NCBI RefSeq assembly: GCF_001645385.1
Contig: NZ_LVHI01000012.1
Location: forward strand, 672,169 to 736,168
DNA: 64,000 nt
Direction: 5' to 3'
Source of the DNA: Rhodococcoides kyotonense
GTDB lineage: Bacteria > Actinomycetota > Actinomycetes > Mycobacteriales > Mycobacteriaceae
In this document: piece after piece, positions 52,041-59,746 of the stretch
How positions within the stretch are numbered: position 1 is the stretch's first letter
Layout: every line of letters starts with the position of its first letter
Made by a program: the position numbers and the translations under genes
Notes under the pieces: model-generated
Told to the model about the DNA's origin: nothing
The model's database searches: none
What the model saw: the letters and a program-made list of their open reading frames with translations, nothing else

Positions 52041-53076
52041 TGATGTTCGCGCACCTCCCCGTGTCCTGTTTGGCGGTCGGGACGAGAAGCGTCTGCCCGT
52101 CCGGCCCGGACAGTTTGAAGGTGTTGGAGCACAGGTAGAACTGGAAGAAGCTGCCGTAGGACCCGACGCGAATCAGTTTCTTGTAGTCGCTCGGTAGCCG
52201 TGTAAGCACGGCATCGATGTCACCGCTGCCCAGATCGAGTTGTGTCGCAGTGCGATTGGCCTGCGCGATCATCGACTGTATGTCCGGACGCGTCGCCTGC
52301 AGCAGGCCCGCGAGGTCGCCTGCGGCACCGTCGATGCGCGGAATGGCGTCGCCGATAGGGTCCTTGTCCTGCGCAAGCCCGCTGATCAGCTGGTGTAGAG
52401 AGTCGATGGTCGTCTCGAACTGCTCGCCTTGACTGTCGATGGTGCCGAGCGTGGTGTTCAGGTTCGTGACGACGTCGCCGATCAGTTGGTCGCGGTCGGC
52501 CAGAGTGTTCGTGAACGAACTGGTGCTACCCAGCAGTGATACCAACGTGCCACCCTGACCTTGCAACACGTGCAGCAGCGCCGCGGACAGGTCGTTGATC
52601 TGCTGCGGATCGAGTCCGCGCAGAAGGGGTTTGAATCCACCGAGCAACAGATCGAGGTCGAGTGCGGGCGACGTCTGTTCGACGGGAATGGTTCCGCCGT
52701 CGGGCAATTCGGTCGCTGCGCCGGGACCTTCGAGCAGTTCGAGATACCGGTCACCGACGAGGTTCTCGTACCGCACGGTCGCGGCGGTGCTTGTGAGCAG
52801 TGGGTACGTCGAGTCGACGTCGAAGTCGATCTCGGCCCGGTTGTGTTCGCCGACGCCGACGCTCGTCACCGAGCCGACCGGCACGCCCGCGATACGGACC
52901 TTGTCGCCGGTCTTCAGCCCGGACGCATCGGTGAAGACCGCGGAGTACGCGTCGGTACTGCCGAATCGATACTGGCTGAACACGAGTGCCAGCGCCGCGA
53001 AGATCACCGCCATCACGAGCGCGAAGATCGACAGCTTGACCGTGTTCCCTCTGATGGCAGGTCTTTTCACGGCCAC
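52027..53076 (-). CDS. mce4B: Mce family protein Mce4B
   Basis: 349 residues. N-terminal helix (FALVMAVIFAALALVFSQY), MCE domain (SGLKTGDKVRIAGVPVGSVTSV), then a helical region and the CSNTFKLSGPDGQ C-terminal pattern of Mce B subunits, including a Cys near the end. Overlaps mce4A by 10 bases and mce4C by 14. Confidence 0.93.
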   Translation of the reverse strand: MAVKRPAIRGNTVKLSIFALVMAVIFAALALVFSQYRFGSTDAYSAVFTDASGLKTGDKVRIAGVPVGSVTSVGVGEHNRAEIDFDVDSTYPLLTSTAATVRYENLVGDRYLELLEGPGAATELPDGGTIPVEQTSPALDLDLLLGGFKPLLRGLDPQQINDLSAALLHVLQGQGGTLVSLLGSTSSFTNTLADRDQLIGDVVTNLNTTLGTIDSQGEQFETTIDSLHQLISGLAQDKDPIGDAIPRIDGAAGDLAGLLQATRPDIQSMIAQANRTATQLDLGSGDIDAVLTRLPSDYKKLIRVGSYGSFFQFYLCSNTFKLSGPDGQTLLVPTAKQDTGRCANINGAN

Positions 53077-54215
53077 GCTCCTGCGAACAGGAACTGGAAG
53101 ATGGTGGGCACGTCGACCGACGGCTGCGTCGTCGGAACGTACGGAGTGTCACCGGTATCGGCGACGACGAACGGCGCCGGTGCCTGCTTCGGATCGAAAT
53201 CGGGTAGCCCGTAACAATTGGGGCCACCGGTCGCGGCGATCTTCGGCAGATCCTTCTCCACCGTGTAGGCCGGATCGCCGAGCAGGAAGCTCGAACTCAG
53301 TGCGATGGAGGCCTTGTCGCCCGCACCGGCGAGCGGGCCGAAGGCCAGACGCCCCTTGTTGAGACCGACGATGAAGCAGGTCAGTTCGGGTGAGTACTCG
53401 TCGAGCAGGGTCGTGGTGGCGGTCAACGTGTGCAGCGCGGTCTCGAGGGGCTGTTCGTTCTCGGTGAGAACCTGGTTCGACGTGTCGGCGAGCCCGGTCA
53501 CGTTCATGAGCAGCAGATCGAGGTTCGCCTGCTCGGCGACGATGGTGTTGCTCGTCGTCGTCGCATTGTCGAGCACGCGCATGAGATCCGGCGTCGCGTC
53601 GGCGTAGACGTTCGTGACCACTGCGGCCGCCGCCAGATCTCGTTGCAGTGCAGGCAGACTCGGATTGATCGTGGCGAGATACTCGTCGGATTCGGCGAGC
53701 AGCTCGCCCAATTCCTCACCTCGTCCACGCAGCGCCGACGACACCGCGCCGAGCGTCGCGTTCAGCTTCTCGGGCTCCAACTGCTGCAGCACGTCCGAAA
53801 GATGTTGGAACAGCGTGTTGAACTCGACGGTCACGTTGTCGGCGGAGATGACCGCACCGGGCACCAAGGTCTGAACTGACGGGTCGGGTGGCACGACGAA
53901 GTTCACGTATTTCGCGCCGAACACCGTCGTCGACTTGATCTCGACGGCAGCATTGGCCGGAATCATCGACAGCGTGGACGGATTCATGTCGAGCTGAAGC
54001 CGCGCCATGCCGTCCTGCTGCGAAATGGACGCCACCCGACCGACTTCCACTCCCCGGAGCTTCACTTTCGCCTGTGGATCCATGACGAGACCGGCGCGCT
54101 CCGACGTCACGGTGACCGGCACCGTCGACCTGAATCCTCCGGAGAAGATCGTCAGCGCGAGTCCGACGACGGCGACGAGACCGAGGACGAGGCCTGCAGC
54201 GGCAAGTTTCTTCAT
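53067..54215 (-). CDS. mce4A: Mce family protein Mce4A
   Basis: 382 residues, first mce gene. N-terminal helix (AAAGLVLGLVAVVGLALTIF), MCE domain (AGLVMDPQAKVKLRGVEVGRVASI) and the substrate-conduit helical domain; the C-terminus has a conserved CFIVGLNKG and NCYGLPDF. In mycobacteria Mce4A is needed for cholesterol uptake. It begins 7 bases after yrbE4B. Confidence 0.93.
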   Translation of the reverse strand: MKKLAAAGLVLGLVAVVGLALTIFSGGFRSTVPVTVTSERAGLVMDPQAKVKLRGVEVGRVASISQQDGMARLQLDMNPSTLSMIPANAAVEIKSTTVFGAKYVNFVVPPDPSVQTLVPGAVISADNVTVEFNTLFQHLSDVLQQLEPEKLNATLGAVSSALRGRGEELGELLAESDEYLATINPSLPALQRDLAAAAVVTNVYADATPDLMRVLDNATTTSNTIVAEQANLDLLLMNVTGLADTSNQVLTENEQPLETALHTLTATTTLLDEYSPELTCFIVGLNKGRLAFGPLAGAGDKASIALSSSFLLGDPAYTVEKDLPKIAATGGPNCYGLPDFDPKQAPAPFVVADTGDTPYVPTTQPSVDVPTIFQFLFAGAWP

Positions 54216-54222
54216 GACGCGC

Positions 54223-55074
54223 CTAGCCCGACAGGTTGAAGTTGCCCGAGCTGCCGTAGATGGCGAGCGAGATCAACAAGGTGACGGTGACGACGGCGAT
54301 CAGCGATGCGCGGACCGCGTTCCCCACGGCGACGCCGACGCCGACCGGGCCACCGCTGGCGGTGTATCCGTAGTAGGTGTGAATGAGCATGACTGCCAAC
54401 GCCATGACGATGGCCTGGGCGAACGACCACAGGATGTCGGTGGGGATCAGGAACGTGTCGAAGTAGTGGTCGTACACACCGGGTGACTGACCGTAGATGA
54501 TCACCGTCGCGAACCGGCTCGCCATGAACGATGCGATCACTGCAAGGGAGTACAGCGGCACGATCGCTACCATTCCGGCGAGTACTCGCGTACTGACCAG
54601 ATACGGAATCGACGGAATGGCCATCGATTCGAGCGCGTCGATCTCCTCCGAGACGCGCATGGCTCCGAGCTGTGCGGTCGAACCGGCGCCGATGGTGGCC
54701 GCGAGTCCGATACCCGCGATGACGGGAGCAGCGATGCGCACGTTGATGAATGCCGCGAAGAACCCGGTGAGCGCCTCGACGCCGATGTTCCCGAGCGACG
54801 AAAAGCCCTGAACCGCAATGGTTCCACCGGCGAACAGAGTCAGAAATCCGACGATGACGACGGTTCCGCCGATGACCGCGAGAGCACCGGACCCCATGCT
54901 GATCTCGGCGACGAGACGCAGCGTTTCCCTCTTGTAGCGCACCGCTGCCCGGGGAACCGATCCGAGTGCGCGCCCGTAGAAGATGGCCTGCTCCCCCAGC
55001 CGGTCCGCCGAGCGCGACGCGCCGGACAGTCGCCGGCGCGCGAGCGGGAATCGACCTGCTGCAGCGAGAGCCAT
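54223..55074 (-). CDS. yrbE4B: YrbE4B (SupB) permease
   Basis: 283 residues with about five to six hydrophobic helices. The MlaE-family EExxA motif is EEIDALESMAIPSIPYLVSTR. An amphipathic N-terminus of about 50 residues precedes the first helix. With YrbE4A it forms the inner-membrane permease that couples to the Mce ATPase (MceG, encoded elsewhere). It is 11 bases after yrbE4A. Confidence 0.94.
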   Translation of the reverse strand: MALAAAGRFPLARRRLSGASRSADRLGEQAIFYGRALGSVPRAAVRYKRETLRLVAEISMGSGALAVIGGTVVIVGFLTLFAGGTIAVQGFSSLGNIGVEALTGFFAAFINVRIAAPVIAGIGLAATIGAGSTAQLGAMRVSEEIDALESMAIPSIPYLVSTRVLAGMVAIVPLYSLAVIASFMASRFATVIIYGQSPGVYDHYFDTFLIPTDILWSFAQAIVMALAVMLIHTYYGYTASGGPVGVGVAVGNAVRASLIAVVTVTLLISLAIYGSSGNFNLSG

Positions 55075-55085
55075 TCAGCGCCGCC

Positions 55086-55850
55086 TCATCCGGCCGTCAG
55101 CTTGATGCCGACGGCCGTGACGACGACGTTGACCACGAACAGCGCCATGAACGCGAAAACGACGGTCTGATTGACGGCGTCGCCGACGCTCTTCGCGCCG
55201 CCCTTGACGTTCAGACCGAGGAAACAGGCCACGAGTCCGGCGATCATGCCGAACAAGCCGGCCTTCACCTGAGACACGATCAGTTCGCCGAAACCGGTGA
55301 GCAGCGTTATGCCGTTCACGAACGAACCGGGGTTGACGCCTTGTAGATACACCGAGAACACGAAACCGCCGAGAATGCCGATGGTGCAGACCAATCCGTT
55401 GAGCAGGAGGGCAATGACCGTCGACGCCAACACCCGTGGCACGACGAGCCGATGAATCGGATCGATGCCGAGGACACGCATCGCGGCGATTTCTTCGCGA
55501 ATCGTCCTGGCCGCGAGGTCGGCACAGATGGCCGTCGCACCGGCGCCCGCGACGATGAGCACCGTGACGATGGGACCCACCTGAGTGACGGCACCGAGCG
55601 CGGCACCTGCTCCGCTGAGGTCGGCGGCACCGATCTCCCGCAGCAGAATGTTGATGGTGAAGCTGACCAGAACCGTGAACGGTACGGCGACAAGGACCGT
55701 CGGCACCATCGACACCCGCGCGATGAACCACGCCTGGTCGACGAACTCCTGACGCTGGAACGGCCGGGAGAACACCGCCCGCAGCGTGTACCAGGACATG
55801 TCGAAGAACGCGCCGACCGCACGAAGGGGGATGACGAGAAGGTCGTTCAT
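55086..55850 (-). CDS. yrbE4A: YrbE4A (SupA) permease
   Basis: 254 residues from the ATG at 55850, with GAGGAGGG a few bases upstream. MlaE-family permease with REEIAAMRVLGIDPIHRLVVPR and several hydrophobic helices. It is the first gene of the Mce4 operon, with a KstR-type box 40 bases upstream. A much longer frame runs into hsd4A on the same strand and is not the gene. Confidence 0.94.
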   Translation of the reverse strand: MNDLLVIPLRAVGAFFDMSWYTLRAVFSRPFQRQEFVDQAWFIARVSMVPTVLVAVPFTVLVSFTINILLREIGAADLSGAGAALGAVTQVGPIVTVLIVAGAGATAICADLAARTIREEIAAMRVLGIDPIHRLVVPRVLASTVIALLLNGLVCTIGILGGFVFSVYLQGVNPGSFVNGITLLTGFGELIVSQVKAGLFGMIAGLVACFLGLNVKGGAKSVGDAVNQTVVFAFMALFVVNVVVTAVGIKLTAG

Positions 55851-55889
55851 CAACCCTCCTCGAATAGTTCGTGACCGTGTCGAACAAAC

Positions 55890-55903
55890 TAGAACACGTT
55901 CAT
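55890..55903. promoter_or_regulatory. KstR box upstream of yrbE4A
   Basis: TAGAACACGTTCAT has the KstR core AACnnGTT with correct flanking TAG, differing from TnnAACnnGTTnnA only at the last base. It lies 40 bases upstream of yrbE4A and would control the whole Mce4 operon. Confidence 0.8.
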
Positions 55904-55948
55904 TTTCGTACGCATCGACCACTGACGGGGTGGAAACGGGGAAAGCCG

Positions 55949-56875
55949 CTATGTTGCCGTGACCTGCGGCTGATCCAATGCCAGTGCAGCCCCGGCCGAG
56001 AACGTGCGCCCTGGATCGCGATCGTGGAAGTACGCGCCGAGGTGCGTGGCCAGCGTGTCCGGCGTCCATGCGTCCGCCGACGCGTCGAAACGCTGTTCGA
56101 CGACGGGAGCAGCCATCAACGCGACCATCGCGCCGTAGACGACGAAGAGTTGGCCGTTCACGGCGTCTGCGGCGGGTGACGCCAGATAGCGCACGAGCGC
56201 GGCGACGTGGTCGGGAGACAGCGGATCGACCTGGCCGTCCGGGGCGTCGCCGAACACGTTCTCCGTCATGGCCGTTCGCGCGCGGGGGCAAATTGCGTTG
56301 GCGCGCACGCCGTATCGGGACAACGCACGTGACGCCGACAGCGTCAGCGCGGTGATGCCGGCCTTCGCTGCCGCATAGTTCGCCTGGCCTTCCGGCCCGA
56401 GCAGGCCCGCTTCCGAGGACGTGTTGACGAGGCGTCCGTACACGGGTGCGCCGACCTGCTTCGACTGCGCACGCCAGTACGCGCCTGCAGTGCGGGTCAA
56501 CAGGAAATGCCCGCGAAGATGAACATGGACGACGGCATCCCAGTCGTCGTCGGACATGTTGAACAGCATGCGATCTCGGACGATTCCAGCATTGTTCACG
56601 ACGATGTCGACGCGTCCGAACTCGCGCTCGGCTGCCGCGAACATCGCGTCCGCGGTGGAGCGTTCGCCGACATCGCCCTCGACGAAGACTGCGCGCGCGC
56701 CTGCGTGCTTCACCAGGTCGATGGTCTCGTCGACAGCCGGGCCGGACGCGATGTCCCCCACAACGACGTCCGCGCCCGACTGCGCGAGCCCGACCGCCTC
56801 CGCGCGCCCCAACCCGGCCGCCGCGCCCGTGACGAGGGCTACCCGACCGTCCAATCGCACCGATTCGTCGAACAC
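55949..56875 (-). CDS. hsd4A: Hsd4A-type 17-beta-hydroxysteroid / beta-hydroxyacyl-CoA dehydrogenase (SDR)
   Basis: 308 residues. NAD motif VTGAAAGLGRAEAVGL, VNNAGIV, catalytic Ser in VNTSSEAG and Tyr/Lys in YAAAK, with an extra C-terminal extension of about 60 residues. By synteny (Rv3502c) it is Hsd4A, which oxidises 17-hydroxysteroids and the beta-hydroxyacyl-CoA of the sterol side chain. GTG start at 56875, with a KstR box 12 bases upstream, so it has its own promoter. A 98-base gap separates it from yrbE4A. Confidence 0.9.
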   Translation of the reverse strand: MFDESVRLDGRVALVTGAAAGLGRAEAVGLAQSGADVVVGDIASGPAVDETIDLVKHAGARAVFVEGDVGERSTADAMFAAAEREFGRVDIVVNNAGIVRDRMLFNMSDDDWDAVVHVHLRGHFLLTRTAGAYWRAQSKQVGAPVYGRLVNTSSEAGLLGPEGQANYAAAKAGITALTLSASRALSRYGVRANAICPRARTAMTENVFGDAPDGQVDPLSPDHVAALVRYLASPAADAVNGQLFVVYGAMVALMAAPVVEQRFDASADAWTPDTLATHLGAYFHDRDPGRTFSAGAALALDQPQVTAT

Positions 56876-56886
56876 GAGTCACAATC

Positions 56887-56900
56887 TAGAACGTGTTCCT
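56887..56900. promoter_or_regulatory. KstR box upstream of hsd4A
   Basis: TAGAACGTGTTCCT contains the AACnnGTT core with the KstR flanks. It is 12 bases before the hsd4A start and follows the fdxD gene. Control of hsd4A by steroid-released KstR is inferred. Confidence 0.75.
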
Positions 56901-56917
56901 GCTCGAAAGCAAGCATC

Positions 56918-57106
56918 TCAGGCGCCCCACCCGAGCGCCGCCCGCGGACACGACGCGATGGCCACGTCGATCACTTTGCGTAGTTCCGGGCGCTCGGACG
57001 CGCCGGAGATCGACAGCTCGTCGTCGTCGTCCAGGTCGAACACCTCCGGGACCAGGCCCACGCAGACGCCGTTGGCTTCACAGAGATCACGGTCCACTTC
57101 GACCAT
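56918..57106 (-). CDS. fdxD: Ferredoxin FdxD ([3Fe-4S] type)
   Basis: 62 residues from the ATG at 57106 after GGGAGG. Cluster ligands: CEANGVC (C-x5-C) and a distant Cys in IASCPRAAL. This three-Cys pattern is the [3Fe-4S] ferredoxin that serves cytochromes P450 in actinobacteria. By synteny with Rv3503c it would give electrons to sterol side-chain P450 enzymes such as Cyp125. A longer frame to 57274 is not supported. Confidence 0.9.
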   Translation of the reverse strand: MVEVDRDLCEANGVCVGLVPEVFDLDDDDELSISGASERPELRKVIDVAIASCPRAALGWGA

Positions 57107-57118
57107 CGTTCCTCCCGG

Positions 57119-57179
57119 GTGCCGCTTCGCGGCCCGTGCGCGGATAGCTGCACCCTGGGCCAACTTTCCGCGCACGGGC
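57119..57179. repeat. Second copy of the compound palindromic repeat
   Basis: GCCGC-TTC-GCGGC (57121-57133) leads into GCCCGTGCGCGGA (57132-57144), complemented exactly by TCCGCGCACGGGC (57167-57179). The left 27 bases match the copy at 39570-39627 (reverse orientation) with one difference. Unlike that copy, it lies between the divergent fdxD and fadE26 starts, not between convergent ends. Confidence 0.8.
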
Positions 57180-57195
57180 GCCGTAGGCGCAATAC

Positions 57196-57209
57196 TAGAA
57201 CCTGTTCCA
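57196..57209. promoter_or_regulatory. KstR box between fdxD and fadE26
   Basis: TAGAACCTGTTCCA fits TnnAACnnGTTnnA perfectly. It is 55 bases upstream of fadE26 and 90 bases upstream of fdxD, so it probably controls both. Best-matching of the four KstR-type sites in the window. Confidence 0.85.
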
Positions 57210-57263
57210 CTTCGTGTGCAATGATTCGAGAACCCACACCATGCCGCCGGAAACGAGGCGCCG

Positions 57264-58445
57264 ATGCACATCACCTACACCGAGGACCAAATCGCGCTGC
57301 GCGAAGAATTGCGCGCCTACTTCCGCACGCTGATCACCCCGGAACGCCGCGAAGCATTGAGTTCGACGTCCGGCGAATACGGCGAAGGGACGGTCTACCG
57401 CGACGTCGTCGAACAGATGGGCCGTGACGGCTGGCTCGCGCTGGGCTGGCCGACGGAGTTCGGCGGTCAGGCACGATCGGCGATGGAGCAACTGATCTTC
57501 ACCGACGAAGCCGCCATCGCAGGCGCGCCGGTTCCGTTCCTGACCATCAACAGCGTCGCGCCGACGATCATGGCGTTCGGCACCGACGAACAGAAGTCGT
57601 ACTTCCTCCCACGCATCGCCGCAGGCACACTGCACTTCTCCATCGGATACTCCGAGCCGGAGGCAGGCACCGATCTGGCGTCCCTGCGTACGACGGCAGT
57701 GCACGACGGCGACGACTTCGTGATCAACGGCCAGAAGATGTGGACGTCGCTCGTTCAGTACGCCGACTACGTCTGGCTCGCGTGCCGTACCGATCCGGAA
57801 GCCCGCAAACATCGCGGCATCAGCATGCTGATCGTCCCCACCGACGCCGACGGTTTCTCCTGGACTCCCGTCCACACCATGGCAGGCCCCGACACCAGCG
57901 CCACGTACTACCAGGACGTGCGCGTCCCGACGTCCGCGCTCGTCGGCGAGGAGAACCGCGGCTGGTCGCTGATCACCAACCAGCTGAACCACGAACGCGT
58001 CGCGCTGACGTCCGCAGGCCCGCTCGTCGCCTCGCTGCGGGAAGTCCGCGAGTGGGCACAGAACACCAAGAGGCCCGACGGCACACGCGTCATCGACCAG
58101 GAATGGGTGCAGATCGCGCTGGCCAGGGTGCATGCGAAGGTGTCGTACCTGGAACTGCTGAACTGGGAGATCGCGTCGTCCGAGGCCGCCGCGCCGAGCC
58201 CGGCGGACGCGTCGGCCAACAAGGTGTACGGCACCGAGCTCGCCACCGAGGCCTACCGCACGATGATGGAGATCCTCGGGCCGTCGGCGACGCTGCGGCA
58301 GGGATCGCCCGGCGCGCACCTGAGCGGACGGCTCGAACGTCTGCATCGGTCGTCGTTGATTCTGACGTTCGGCGGCGGCACCAACGAAGTGCAGCGCGAC
58401 ATCATCGGCATGACGGCCCTCGGCCTCCCCGCGTCGGCCCGCTGA
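57264..58445 (+). CDS. fadE26: Acyl-CoA dehydrogenase FadE26 (ChsE4-type)
   Basis: 393 residues. ACAD family with WPTEFGGQARSAMEQLIF, the FAD-binding YSEPEAGTDLASLRTTA and WTSLVQYADYVWL, and GENRGWSLITNQLNHER, LNWEIA. The Glu and Arg near the C-terminus are in AYRTMMEILGP. In M. tuberculosis FadE26 (ChsE4) pairs with FadE27 (ChsE5) as an alpha2beta2 enzyme that dehydrogenates the sterol side-chain CoA ester, with FAD sites formed across the dimer. Divergent from fdxD under a shared KstR box. Confidence 0.92.
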   Translation: MHITYTEDQIALREELRAYFRTLITPERREALSSTSGEYGEGTVYRDVVEQMGRDGWLALGWPTEFGGQARSAMEQLIFTDEAAIAGAPVPFLTINSVAPTIMAFGTDEQKSYFLPRIAAGTLHFSIGYSEPEAGTDLASLRTTAVHDGDDFVINGQKMWTSLVQYADYVWLACRTDPEARKHRGISMLIVPTDADGFSWTPVHTMAGPDTSATYYQDVRVPTSALVGEENRGWSLITNQLNHERVALTSAGPLVASLREVREWAQNTKRPDGTRVIDQEWVQIALARVHAKVSYLELLNWEIASSEAAAPSPADASANKVYGTELATEAYRTMMEILGPSATLRQGSPGAHLSGRLERLHRSSLILTFGGGTNEVQRDIIGMTALGLPASAR

Positions 58446-58468
58446 CACAGGTCACAGAAGGAGCATCA

Positions 58469-59542
58469 GTGGATTTCACGACGACCGAGGCACAGCGAGA
58501 CCTCGCCGCCCTCACCCGCGACATCGTCGCGCGCTACAGCACCGACGACGTTCAGCGGCAACTGGATTCGCGTCCCGACGGGATCGATCGCGCGCTGTGG
58601 GGAGTACTCGGCACATCGGGGGTGCTGTCCGCGGCGACTCCGAATTCGGTCGGAGGCGACGGCTTCGGCGTACTGGAGGCCGCGTCGATCGCGGTGGAAC
58701 TGGGACGCGGAATCGCGGCGGTCCCCTACGTCGCGCACTGGACCGCGGTGTCCGCGATCGCTCGGTTCGGCACCGACGAGCAGCGTCACGAATGGGCTGC
58801 ACCTGCCGCACTCGGGTCGTCGATTCTGACGGTGGCTCTCGACGAAGACGACACGGTGAGCGCCCGGGAAACAGCTACCGGGTGGACCCTGTCCGGCACG
58901 ATGACCTGCGTCGACAGCGCGCCCATCGCCGACGGCATCGTCGTCGCCGCGGTCGATGGCGTCTATCTGCTCCGGCCGTCGGACCCGGGTGTGGCCGTGA
59001 CATCGCAGCACGGCGTCGACAATCGCAGCATCGGCGAATTGGAATTGACTTCTGTTGCAGTCGATTCCGTTCGGCGACTGGCCGAGTCCGCTGCCGCACA
59101 GCAGGTTCGCGCCTGGCTGACGCTTCTGACGTGCGCCTATCAGGTCGGGGTTCTGGAGGAGTCGCTCGCGGTCACGGCGAACTACGCCCGCGAACGGGTC
59201 CAGTTCGGCAAACCCATCGGCAGCTTCCAGGCCGTCGCACAGCGCTTGGCGGACGCGTACATCGACGTCAAAGGCGCACGTCTGACGATGTGGAAGGCCG
59301 CGTGGGCGGTATCGGCAGGACGCGACGCGGACGACGACGTCGCAGTGGCCAAATTCTGGGCAGCGGACGCCGGCCATCGCGTCGCTCACACGCTCGTTCA
59401 CGTGCACGGAGGCGTCGGCCTCGACCGCGACCATCCCGTGCACCGCTATTTCCTCGCGGCCAAGCGTGCCGAATTCGCGTACGGCGCGGCGACGTCGACC
59501 CTGCGTCGACTCGGTGCGGCCCTGGCCGCAGTGCCCGCGTGA
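58469..59542 (+). CDS. fadE27: Acyl-CoA dehydrogenase FadE27 (ChsE5-type)
   Basis: 357 residues from GTG at 58469, with AAGGAG about 6 bases upstream. Features: GLLSAA-like GVLSAATPNSVGGDG, ERVQFGKPIGSFQAVAQRLADAYIDVKGARLTMW, and HVHGGVGLDRDHPVHRYFLAAKR. It is shorter than usual, as FadE27/ChsE5 partners are. 23 bases after fadE26; the two would form the heteromeric ChsE4-ChsE5 enzyme. A longer frame overlapping fadE26 is rejected. Confidence 0.92.
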   Translation: MDFTTTEAQRDLAALTRDIVARYSTDDVQRQLDSRPDGIDRALWGVLGTSGVLSAATPNSVGGDGFGVLEAASIAVELGRGIAAVPYVAHWTAVSAIARFGTDEQRHEWAAPAALGSSILTVALDEDDTVSARETATGWTLSGTMTCVDSAPIADGIVVAAVDGVYLLRPSDPGVAVTSQHGVDNRSIGELELTSVAVDSVRRLAESAAAQQVRAWLTLLTCAYQVGVLEESLAVTANYARERVQFGKPIGSFQAVAQRLADAYIDVKGARLTMWKAAWAVSAGRDADDDVAVAKFWAADAGHRVAHTLVHVHGGVGLDRDHPVHRYFLAAKRAEFAYGAATSTLRRLGAALAAVPA

Positions 59543-59562
59543 TACGTAAGGGCACGGTTCGT

Positions 59563-59598
59563 AAATCGATTGGCAGCACGCAGCCAGATTGATACCGT
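59563..59598 (+). promoter_or_regulatory. WhiB7-type promoter
   Basis: AAATCG just precedes a -35 TTGGCA (59570-59575), with a 17-base spacer and -10 TACCGT (59593-59598). An AT-rich AAAT element directly upstream of TTG-type -35 is the WhiB7 signature in mycobacteria and relatives. It would start a transcript near 59605, upstream of a short leader ORF and the RsgA-like gene. Confidence 0.65.
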
Positions 59599-59634
59599 TT
59601 CGGTCGTCGTCAAGTCGAAGTGAGGAGGAACGCA

Positions 59635-59706
59635 ATGGTGGTCGTTCGGCGTACAGCACTGCCCTGGGCCCCGTGCGTTCACAGGGCTCCCCTGTTCATT
59701 CCTTAG
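59635..59706 (+). CDS. Leader ORF (23 codons) upstream of the RsgA-like gene
   Basis: ATG at 59635 with a very strong GAGGAGG 5 bases upstream opens a 23-residue ORF (MVVVRRTALPWAPCVHRAP then LFIP) ending with TAG at 59704. The message can form ACAGGG-CTC-CCCTGT within it, GCCGGCCCCG-CGGGTCGGC after it, and GCCTT-CGA-AAGGC covering the ribosome site of the GTPase gene. This layout is that of a translation-sensing attenuator, where ribosome stalling in the leader frees the next gene. Confidence 0.6.
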   Translation: MVVVRRTALPWAPCVHRAPLFIP

Positions 59707-59746
59707 CCGGCCCCGCACTCACGGGTCGGCCTTCGAAAGGCTTCCC

